Positions 25,071 to 31,954 of a stretch of 64,000 nt of DNA are shown here, piece after piece. The number at the start of each line of letters is the position of its first letter. Positions within the stretch are counted from its first letter, which is position 1. This DNA comes from JASHPR01 sp963815375 (GTDB taxonomy: Bacteria; Actinomycetota; Actinomycetes; Streptosporangiales; Streptosporangiaceae): assembly GCA_963815375.1 (NCBI GenBank), contig CAWFGX010000002.1, positions 558,001 to 622,000 of the forward strand, read 5' to 3'. A model generated the notes under the pieces. It searched no databases. It had not been told where the DNA came from and was given only the letters and a program-made list of their open reading frames with translations. The position numbers and the translations under genes are program-made.

Positions 25071-25100
25071 ATGACAACGACGGATGCGGCGGGCTTATGA
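25071..25100 (+). other. Possible nine-codon leader peptide with TTA codon
   Basis: ATG 25071 opens MTTTDAAGL and its last sense codon is the rare TTA; the following TGA overlaps the ATG of the ABC ATPase gene (TTATGA). It could couple translation and impose dependence on the leucyl TTA tRNA, but there is no clear ribosome site in front. Confidence 0.25.
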
Positions 25101-26023
25101 TCGAGGCCGCGCACCTTACCAAGCGTTTCGGCGCGAAGACCGCAGTGGACGACCTGACCTTCCGGGTCACCCCGGGCCGCGTGACCGGTTTCCTGGGGCC
25201 CAACGGGGCCGGCAAGTCGACGACCATGCGGCTGATCGTCGGGCTCGACCTGCCGACGGCCGGATCGGTGACCGTGAACGGCCGGCCCTACGCCGAGCAC
25301 CGCAGTCCCCTGCACGAGGTGGGGGCCTTGCTCGAGGCGCGGGCGTTCCACACCGAGCGCACCGCGCGGAATCACCTGCTGGCCCTGGCCGCCACCCACA
25401 AGATCCCGCGTTCCCGGGTGGACGAGCTGATCGGTCTGGTCGGGCTGGACGAGGTAGCCCGCAAGCGCACGGGCGGCTTCTCGCTGGGAATGGGCCAGCG
25501 CCTCGGCATCGCCGCGGCGCTGCTGGGTGACCCGGCCACGCTGCTGCTCGACGAGCCGGTCAACGGGCTGGACCCCGAGGGCATCCTGTGGATCCGCAAC
25601 CTGCTCAAGGCCCTGGCCGCTGAGGGGCGCACGGTGTTTGTCTCGAGCCACCTGATGAACGAGATGGCGGTGACCGCCGACCATGTGATCGTCGTCGGCC
25701 GCGGCCGGCTGATCGCCGACCTGAGCACCGCTGACCTGCTGCGCACCGCCTCAGGCAGCTCGGTGCGGGTGCGTTCGCCCGAGGCCGCGCGCCTGCGGGA
25801 CCTGCTCACCGGGCCCGAGGTGACCGTAAGCAGCCAGGCCGAAGGTGAGCTGCTGGTGCGCGGCTCCTCGCCCGAGCACATCGGCGACGTGGCCCGCGAG
25901 AAAGGCATCGCCGTCCACGAGCTGGTGCCGGAGACTGCCACGCTGGAGGAGGCGTTCATGGAACTGACCTCCGACGCGGTCGAGTACCGCGGGCACACGG
26001 CCGACGTCAGGGCCGGGACATGA
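25097..26023 (+). CDS. ABC transporter ATP-binding protein (DrrA/CcmA type)
   Basis: A 308-residue ATPase: Walker A GPNGAGKST, signature SLGMGQRLGIAAALL, Walker B TLLLDEPVNGLDPEG, switch histidine SSHLM, and a C-terminal extension of about 90 residues typical of exporter ATPases of the ABC-2 class. The signature serine-glycine is modified to LGMGQ, common in this subgroup. It overlaps the permease gene by four bases. The exported substrate is unknown. Confidence 0.92.
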   Translation: MIEAAHLTKRFGAKTAVDDLTFRVTPGRVTGFLGPNGAGKSTTMRLIVGLDLPTAGSVTVNGRPYAEHRSPLHEVGALLEARAFHTERTARNHLLALAATHKIPRSRVDELIGLVGLDEVARKRTGGFSLGMGQRLGIAAALLGDPATLLLDEPVNGLDPEGILWIRNLLKALAAEGRTVFVSSHLMNEMAVTADHVIVVGRGRLIADLSTADLLRTASGSSVRVRSPEAARLRDLLTGPEVTVSSQAEGELLVRGSSPEHIGDVAREKGIAVHELVPETATLEEAFMELTSDAVEYRGHTADVRAGT

Positions 26024-27690
26024 GCGTCTCGGTCGGACCGGTGACCCAGGCCCGCGTCATCCACTCGGAGTGGATCAAGGTCTGCTCGCTGCGCTCCACG
26101 CTCATCGTGGCGGCGCTCACCGTCGTGTTCATGGTGATCTTCCCGCTGCCGCTGCCCTACCGGTCCAGCTTCAACCCCGTCGACGAGAGCCTGCTCGGCG
26201 TGTACCTTGCCGCGCTGACCGTCAGCCTCCTGGGCGTGCTAGTGATCACCGGGGAGTACGCGAGCGGGATGATCCGCGCTACGTTCTGCGCGGTGCCGCG
26301 CCGGCTCCCGGTGCTATGGGCCAAGATCGTGGTGTTCGCCCTGGCCGCGTTCGCGCTGACGCTGAGCGCGTCGCTGGCCGCCTTCCTGATCGGCCAGGCC
26401 CGCTATGGCAGCCACGGCGTATCGCTGGGGGCTCCCAACGCCCTGCGCGCCGTGGTCGGCGCGGCGGTCTACCTGACGATCACGGGCCTGATCGGCCTGG
26501 GCCTGGGCTCGCTGATCAGGAACACAGCGGGCGGGGTCACGGCCGCGGTCGGCCTGGTGTTCGTGCTGCCGTACCTGGCCGATCTGCTGCTGCCGAGCTG
26601 GCGGCCGCACATCGTGCCCTACCTCCCGTCGCAGGCCGGCCAGGCGCTGTTCGTGGTCTCGCGCAGTGGCCAGAGCCTGCTGCATCCGTGGGCTGGCCTC
26701 GCCGTGTTCAGCGGCTATGCGGCGGTCACGATCGCCGCGGCCGCGATCGCGCTGCGGCTGCGGGACGCCACCCCGCAGATCAGCTGGCGCGACCGGGTCC
26801 GCGTTCTGGCCTTCTCCGGGCGCGGCACTGCGGAGCGGCGCGCGGACGATCTTGCCGGGCCCGCCGCCGTTGCCGCCGCCACGACCGGGGCGCCGGGCCT
26901 GCGACTGCCGGGTGCGGTAATGGTCGGCCCGGTGACCCAGGCCGGCGTGATCCGCTCGGAGTGGATCAAGCTCCGCTCGCTGCGGTCCACGCTGATGATC
27001 CTGGCCTGCAGCGCAGCGTTCGTCGTGGCCGAAGGGCTGATCATCGCCGCGGCCACGAACTGGAACACGATGGGCGCCGCGGACCGGGCCGCGTTCCAGC
27101 CCATTGACCTGAGCCTGCGGGGCGTGGGCTTCGCCGAGTTCACGGTCAGCGTGCTTGGCGTGCTGCTGATCACGGGCGAGTACGCGACGGGCCTGGCCCG
27201 GGCCACGTTCTGCGCGGTGCCGCGCCGGCTGCCGGTGCTGTGGGCCAAGGCGGTCGTATTCGCCCCCGCCGCGTTCGCGGTCATGCTGATCTCGTCGCTG
27301 ATCGCGTTGCTCGGCAGCCAGGCTCTCTATGGCGCGCACGGCGTGTCACTGGGTGACCCGACCGCTCAGCGCGCGGTGCTGGGAGCCGCGCTTTCCGTAA
27401 CCGGGATGGGGCTGCTCGGCCTGGGCCTGGGCTTCGTAATCCGCAGCACCGCCGGGGGCATCGCGGCGGTGACCGCTCTTACCTTCGTCCTGCAGGACTT
27501 CCGGTTCCTGCTGCCGGCGAGCTTGCAGACCTCGGTTGTGCCTTACTTCCCCGGTGAAGCAGGCCGGGCCGTCTACTCGGTCGCTCCAGACAACCTGCTG
27601 ACCCCCTGGACCGGGTTCGCTGTCCTGTGCGGCTACGCGGCGGTCGCGATCGCCCTGGGGGCGCTCGCGCTGCGGCGGCGAGACGCGTGA
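26020..27690 (+). CDS. ABC-2 type permease with complete internal duplication
   Basis: A 556-residue membrane protein consisting of two homologous halves. Half 1 begins VGPVTQARVIHSEWIK (residue 5) and half 2 VGPVTQAGVIRSEWIK (residue 302). Both then show RSTL, GVLxITGEYA, RxTFCAVPRRLPVLWAK and a similar end (PYFPGEAG/PYLPSQAG, GYAAV..A..AL.LR.RDA). Each half predicts about six helices, so the product would be a 12-helix pseudo-dimer where most systems use two identical subunits. Residue 301 is a methionine, so the fusion looks like loss of a stop between tandem permease genes. Coupled to the ATPase by ATGA. Confidence 0.92.
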   Translation: MSVSVGPVTQARVIHSEWIKVCSLRSTLIVAALTVVFMVIFPLPLPYRSSFNPVDESLLGVYLAALTVSLLGVLVITGEYASGMIRATFCAVPRRLPVLWAKIVVFALAAFALTLSASLAAFLIGQARYGSHGVSLGAPNALRAVVGAAVYLTITGLIGLGLGSLIRNTAGGVTAAVGLVFVLPYLADLLLPSWRPHIVPYLPSQAGQALFVVSRSGQSLLHPWAGLAVFSGYAAVTIAAAAIALRLRDATPQISWRDRVRVLAFSGRGTAERRADDLAGPAAVAAATTGAPGLRLPGAVMVGPVTQAGVIRSEWIKLRSLRSTLMILACSAAFVVAEGLIIAAATNWNTMGAADRAAFQPIDLSLRGVGFAEFTVSVLGVLLITGEYATGLARATFCAVPRRLPVLWAKAVVFAPAAFAVMLISSLIALLGSQALYGAHGVSLGDPTAQRAVLGAALSVTGMGLLGLGLGFVIRSTAGGIAAVTALTFVLQDFRFLLPASLQTSVVPYFPGEAGRAVYSVAPDNLLTPWTGFAVLCGYAAVAIALGALALRRRDA

Positions 27691-27761
27691 CGTCAGGAAC
27701 TAACGACCCTGAAGCCCGGAGACTGGTTACGCCAGGCCGTGCGGTCTCCTAACCCCGACCG

Positions 27762-27974
27762 TTAACGATCATTACTTGTGTCGGCAGCAAGCAAGTCCTC
27801 GGCGCTGCGTACCGGGAAGTGGCACGCGGCAAGATGACTGGCGCTGTCCTGCTCCTCGAGGCCGGGGGCCTCGGCCGAGCAGAGCTCGCGCGCCACCTGG
27901 CGAGACAACTCGTCGGTCCCGGCGAACTCGACAATGCGGCCCAGGTACATGACCTTCGCGGTTCTTCTCACCAA
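27762..27974 (-). pseudogene. C-terminal remnant of an oligopeptide ABC transporter ATPase
   Basis: The stretch VMYLGRIVEFAGTDEL followed 30 residues later by CHFP is the end of OppD/OppF-type ATPases. The Walker motifs and about 240 residues before it are missing, and the part between is degraded. No permease or binding protein lies next to it. A decayed fragment between the ABC exporter and the amidohydrolase gene; the rest of 27691-28030 shows nothing recognisable. Confidence 0.65.
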
Positions 27975-28030
27975 TGCTGTTCACCCCAAGCGCCGGCCCG
28001 ATGGGCTGAAGGCGCTGCGGCAGGAGTTCC

Positions 28031-29188
28031 ATGACGCCGTCTTCGCCTCTGATGCCCGGTGAGCCGCGCGCCGTCCGTGTCATAGACCCGGATTCTTCTA
28101 GCGTGCGGCATGCTGACCTGCTGCCCGGTCCCCGGGGACTGACGCTGAGCGCGGGGACCGCGTCCGGTGACGACCTGTACCTGTCGCCCGGCTGGGTGGA
28201 CCTGCACACCCACGTTTACGACGGCTTCACTTCGCTGGGCGTGCCCCCTGACCGGGCGGGGCTCGAGGCCGGCGTCCATCTGCTCGCCGACGCCGGAAGT
28301 GCCGGCGAGGCAACGATCGACGGGTTCGCGCGGTACCTGGTGCCCTCGGCCCGGACGCGCCTGCGCGCCTGGATCAACATCGGCTCGCACGGGCTCGTGC
28401 ACCTGCGCGAGGTATCGGACCTGGCGTGGATCGACGTCGACCGGACACTGGACGCGATCGCGCGGCACCCCGACCTGGTCTGCGGCGTGAAGGTGCGCTC
28501 CAGCGGTGCCATTGTCGGCAGCATGGGCCTGCAGCCTCTGGAACTGGCCAGGCTCGTGTCCCAGGAGGCGGGCCTGCCGATGATGGTGCACATCGGCGAG
28601 CCGCCGCCGCTGATCGGCGACGTGCTTGACCGCCTCGGCGAAACAGACGTCGTCACCCACTGCTTCCACGGAAAGGCAGGCCACCCGTGGCAGGCTGACG
28701 GGTCGCCGTCAGCTGCGCTTCGCCGGGCGCTGGAACGCGGGGTGCGCCTCGACGTCGGCCACGGAGGGGCCAGCTTCAGCTTCCAGGTCGCCGAGCGGGC
28801 CATCGCGTCGGGCTGGCTTCCCGCTTCCATCAGCACCGACCTGCATGTGCGCAACATCGCAGGGCCAGTGCACGACCTGGCCACGACCATGACCAAGCTT
28901 CTGGGCTGCGGAATGGAGCTCGGCCAGGTCATCGCCGCAGTCACCGTCCATCCCCGGCGCGTCCTGCGAAGCGAAGACCCCTGGCTGGGCGAGGGCGGGC
29001 TGATCCGCCAGGCCACGCTCTTCCGGGTCGCTGACAGCCCGCCCGGCCATCGCGGTTACACAGACGCCCAGGGGACCGTCCGCCATTTCGGCCGCCGCGT
29101 GATACCGCAGGCCGCGATCGTGAACGGCCAGCTCCTGCCGTGCAGCGCCGCCGACGCTGCGGAATCGGAGAAGGGACCAGCGACGTGA
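28031..29188 (+). CDS. Amidohydrolase/deacetylase-type metallohydrolase
   Basis: A 385-residue TIM-barrel amidohydrolase. Metal ligands: HTH (H59, H61) in WVDLHTHVYDG, a candidate carboxylated lysine in CGVKVRSS, histidines in MMVHIGEPP and VTHCFHG, and the aspartate in STDLH. It resembles the EF0837/dihydroorotase-like group that hydrolyses acylated amino sugars or N-acyl amino acids. AGGAG lies five bases before the ATG. Upstream is a peptide-transporter remnant and downstream a gene fragment, so it may be the survivor of a peptide/amide catabolic cluster. Confidence 0.85.
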   Translation: MTPSSPLMPGEPRAVRVIDPDSSSVRHADLLPGPRGLTLSAGTASGDDLYLSPGWVDLHTHVYDGFTSLGVPPDRAGLEAGVHLLADAGSAGEATIDGFARYLVPSARTRLRAWINIGSHGLVHLREVSDLAWIDVDRTLDAIARHPDLVCGVKVRSSGAIVGSMGLQPLELARLVSQEAGLPMMVHIGEPPPLIGDVLDRLGETDVVTHCFHGKAGHPWQADGSPSAALRRALERGVRLDVGHGGASFSFQVAERAIASGWLPASISTDLHVRNIAGPVHDLATTMTKLLGCGMELGQVIAAVTVHPRRVLRSEDPWLGEGGLIRQATLFRVADSPPGHRGYTDAQGTVRHFGRRVIPQAAIVNGQLLPCSAADAAESEKGPAT

Positions 29189-29374
29189 ACCTCGTGTCCA
29201 CTGCCCAGGAACCTCGGCTGCGGCGACCTCGCATGCGAGCGCGGCAAGGCATGGGCCTTCGAGCAAGCCATGGGAGCGGTCCATTACTACCCCGACAGCA
29301 ACCCGGCCATGAGCCGAATGGGCGGCCGCACGATCGAACGGATCCTGGCCGCCCGGCCTCCGATCAGGTTCTGA
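29189..29374 (+). pseudogene. Unidentified C-terminal gene fragment
   Basis: Directly after the amidohydrolase stop the same frame stays open for 61 codons, with strong GC3 bias and protein-like sequence (CGDLACERGKAWAFEQAMGA ... MGGRTIERILAARPP). It has no start codon with a ribosome site and no upstream part. I do not recognise the family. It overlaps the end of the DinB gene by 11 bases. Confidence 0.35.
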
Positions 29375-29948
29375 CCGTGCTGTCCCATCGCCATTGTGTC
29401 TGCCGCGGCAACTGGCCCAGGGCGGCGCGGCCGGAGCAGTACAGCAGGACATCGGCAGGGTCGCCGCTGGGAGCGTCCGGGAACAGCCGGGCGATCACCG
29501 GCGCAGCAAGCGCTGCCGGCGGTCGCCACGGATCCGTGGGGTTCAGCCCGCGCACCACGTCGAAGGTATGGATCAGCGTCTCCACGACGCCCATCGCGGC
29601 GAACCCGGCTGGGTCCGAGACACCATAATTGTGATGCGCGCGCAGGTCTGGGTCAGCGGACCGCGCAATGCGGTGCAATAGCTCGGCGTGCGCGCTCAGC
29701 GCGGCGAGCAGCCGCGGGGGCGAGGCTGAGTCGTCGAGGGCAAGCTCGGTGCACAGATATGTGTCGGGCTGGCCGTAGACAACCTGCATCGTGTAGAAGT
29801 ACAGGCAGTCAGCCATGTGCAGCGCGGTCTGCCAGCAGCTCCACTCCAGGTCGGCAGCTGATACCTGCTGCCAGTCCAGATCGGTGTAGCCCGCCAGGGC
29901 GGCGACAGACGCACTGGCAGCCGCAGGCACGTCAGCTATCTCCGTCAT
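29364..29948 (-). CDS. DinB/mycothiol-dependent maleylpyruvate isomerase-fold protein
   Basis: A 194-residue four-helix-bundle protein. Three spaced histidines that would bind metal are visible in TALHMADCLYFY, HHNYGV and ETLIHTFDV, the arrangement of the MDMPI/DinB superfamily, whose actinobacterial members often use mycothiol. The substrate is unknown. It lies 46 bases downstream of the CBS gene and may be the last gene of that operon. Confidence 0.75.
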   Translation of the reverse strand: MTEIADVPAAASASVAALAGYTDLDWQQVSAADLEWSCWQTALHMADCLYFYTMQVVYGQPDTYLCTELALDDSASPPRLLAALSAHAELLHRIARSADPDLRAHHNYGVSDPAGFAAMGVVETLIHTFDVVRGLNPTDPWRPPAALAAPVIARLFPDAPSGDPADVLLYCSGRAALGQLPRQTQWRWDSTVRT

Positions 29949-29994
29949 GCAGACATTTAATCCGACTCATGGTCGGCGGCGTTTTTCGCCCCGG

Positions 29995-30405
29995 TCAGCT
30001 CCGTGAGGCGGGCCGCCTGATCCGGGCGGCGGCCAGGTCACGCAGGCTTACGACGCCGCACACCTCGTGGCCCTCGAGTACCGGGAGGTGCCGGAACCCG
30101 TGCAGCAGCATGAGCTGAATGGCGTCCTCGATCGTGGTATCCGGGGAAGCCTGCTCCGGGTCCTTGGTCATCCATGCGGACACCGGGGAATTCGTCAGGT
30201 CGCTGCCGGAGGCCGCGGCCCGGAGTACGTCGCGCTCGGTGAGGATGCCGGCCAGGAAACTGCCTTGCATGATCAGTGCCGATCCGACCTTCTGGCGGAC
30301 CATGGCCGCGGCGGCCTCCGCCACCGGCTCGTCAGACCTGGCCGCGACCACGCGGGTGGTCATCAGGTCGCGGATGGTCAGCGCGCGGTGAGAGTCGTCA
30401 GCCAC
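29995..30405 (-). CDS. Tandem CBS-domain protein
   Basis: A 136-residue protein made only of two CBS motifs: residues about 12-68 (MTTRVVAARSDEPVAEAAAA ... ILTERDVLRAAA) and 75-130 (MTKDPEQASPDTTIEDAIQL ... GVVSLRDLAAA). Such stand-alone pairs bind adenosine nucleotides and act as energy sensors. GTG 30405 overlaps the stop of the upstream 80-residue gene by eight bases, so the two are translated together. Confidence 0.9.
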   Translation of the reverse strand: MADDSHRALTIRDLMTTRVVAARSDEPVAEAAAAMVRQKVGSALIMQGSFLAGILTERDVLRAAASGSDLTNSPVSAWMTKDPEQASPDTTIEDAIQLMLLHGFRHLPVLEGHEVCGVVSLRDLAAARIRRPASRS

Positions 30406-30640
30406 TGCCGCCCACCTCGTCGAACTCGGGGTCCACGTGCGGCGCCGAAGGTCCGGACAGTTCCTCGGACAGCATGCGCCACAGCGACCCGGTCCATGAG
30501 GAGACCTGCGGCCACCGCATCCAGAACAGCTGCAAGGTTGTCTCATCGAACTCGATGTGCGCGCGCTCAGGGGAGATCGCGTCGGTGAAGTCCTCGAACG
30601 CATGGATGAGTTCGAGGAAGCGGTCTGCGTTAGCTTCCAT
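30398..30640 (-). CDS. 80-residue hypothetical protein coupled to the CBS gene
   Basis: A small acidic protein rich in Glu, Trp and Phe (RFLELIHAFEDFTDAIS, LQLFWMRWPQV, EELSGPSAPHVDPEFDEVGG), predicted mostly helical, without a signal or metal motif. No known family recognised. Its stop overlaps the CBS start by eight bases, so it is probably a partner of the CBS protein. Confidence 0.7.
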   Translation of the reverse strand: MEANADRFLELIHAFEDFTDAISPERAHIEFDETTLQLFWMRWPQVSSWTGSLWRMLSEELSGPSAPHVDPEFDEVGGSG

Positions 30641-30787
30641 GTGATTACCTTCGGGCAGGCGACGGGCGGCAAGCTGGGGGCACGGGCCAAAAGCGGCTGA
30701 TTGCGCCGAGTGCGGTGATCCATACCCCGGAAGACCACGGCTGCAAACCAGGCAAGCCAGGCGATGCCTGGCGAAAGAAGGAGTCAG

Positions 30788-31432
30788 ATGACCCAGGAAA
30801 CAGTGTCCTCCCGAGGAGGATCCCAGGCCGTCCGGGCCGCCCGCCGCGACGAGGCAGCCCTGCTCGGCGAGGTGCTGGCCGATGCCTTTGCCGAGGACCC
30901 GGTCTTCGCCTGGCTGATCCCGCCGCAGGTGCGTGGCCGGGACAGCCGCCTGCGCACGTTCTTCACCAGCATGAGCCGCAGTTACCTGCGGCGGGGCAAG
31001 CCGTGTTACCTCACCGGCGACGCCTCGGCTGCTGCACTGTGGGCCACGCCGGGCGCCTGGGCGATGCCGCTCAGCCAGATCATCCTGGAGGCAGCGCCCA
31101 GCGGGCTAGCTTTCCGCCGCCACCTCCTCCGCGCACTGCGCACGCAACTGCAGGTCGAACGGCTGCACGCCGCGCAGTCCCAGCCGCACTGGTACCTCAG
31201 CTACCTCGGTGCCCGCCGCGACCGGCAGGGCCAGGGGCTGGGCACGCAGATGCTGCGGGAGGTCCTGGACCGCCTGGACAGCGACGGTGTGCCGGCCTAC
31301 CTCGAATCCTCCAACGAGCGCAACCTGCCGCTGTATGAGCGCAACGGCTTCCGCGTCGTCGGCGAACTGGAGGCCCTGGGTCACGGGCCCACTATCTGGC
31401 GTATGTGGCGCGAACCCCAGCCCATAGCGTGA
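30788..31432 (+). CDS. GNAT-family N-acetyltransferase
   Basis: A 214-residue acyltransferase with the acetyl-CoA motif A RRDRQGQGLGTQML and the C-terminal ESSNERNLPLYERNGFRVVG, the canonical GNAT end. The N-terminal half (EVLADAFAEDPVFAWLIPP) matches the actinobacterial group related to puromycin acetyltransferase. AAGAAGGAG lies four bases before ATG 30788. The substrate is unknown; small-molecule detoxification is a fair guess. Confidence 0.88.
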   Translation: MTQETVSSRGGSQAVRAARRDEAALLGEVLADAFAEDPVFAWLIPPQVRGRDSRLRTFFTSMSRSYLRRGKPCYLTGDASAAALWATPGAWAMPLSQIILEAAPSGLAFRRHLLRALRTQLQVERLHAAQSQPHWYLSYLGARRDRQGQGLGTQMLREVLDRLDSDGVPAYLESSNERNLPLYERNGFRVVGELEALGHGPTIWRMWREPQPIA

Positions 31433-31465
31433 GGCCGGGTCCCGGCTGGCCGAGCCTCGCGGCCC

Positions 31466-31618
31466 GCTCCTGGGCCACCGGACGGCCGCGAGCTGTGGTA
31501 CTGCGACGGATGGTCCAGCAACACGCGGATGGCCGCGGACATTAACCCGGGCCCGGCCGGGGCGAGACAGCGCTACCTGCCCGCGACCTCTAACACGGTC
31601 CCGGTCGCCGGAAACTGA
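31466..31618 (+). pseudogene. ELWxxDGT-repeat protein remnant
   Basis: One repeat is readable: GRELWYCDGWSSNTRMAADI then NPGPAG, matching the ELWxSDGTxxGTxxVxDIxPG unit of extracellular beta-propeller proteins. There is no start, signal peptide or second repeat, and the frame ends after 19 more residues at 31616-31618. Confidence 0.5.
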
Positions 31619-31670
31619 GCCCCGAAGGCATGAGTCGTTTGCGGGCCTGCCCTGCCGGTTCTGCCGGGCC

Positions 31671-31706
31671 GACCGAGGACACCGGGCCGACCGAGGACAC
31701 CGGGCC
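31671..31706. repeat. 18-bp perfect tandem duplication
   Basis: GACCGAGGACACCGGGCC occurs twice in a row (31671-31688, 31689-31706). It lies in the 336-base non-coding gap between the ELWxxDGT remnant and the MFS gene, where nothing else was found. Confidence 0.9.
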
Positions 31707-31954
31707 GATCTATGCAACTTCCGGCGTCATCCGGCGATTTCACGGATAATGACCATTTCGTAAATGTACGACAACGGATGTTCGGGGCTCCTCGTGGCAC
31801 TCATGAAGACCTGGCCGTCGGCCCAGCCGAACCTGCATCCGGCGCACCGGCGAGCCAGCAGCCCACCCGGCCGGCATCGTAACGGAAAGAGAACGGCGGA
31901 CTCCGCCGGTGCTCCGGGGCCGGCGAGGATAATCGCGCCATCCGGGCCGCGATC

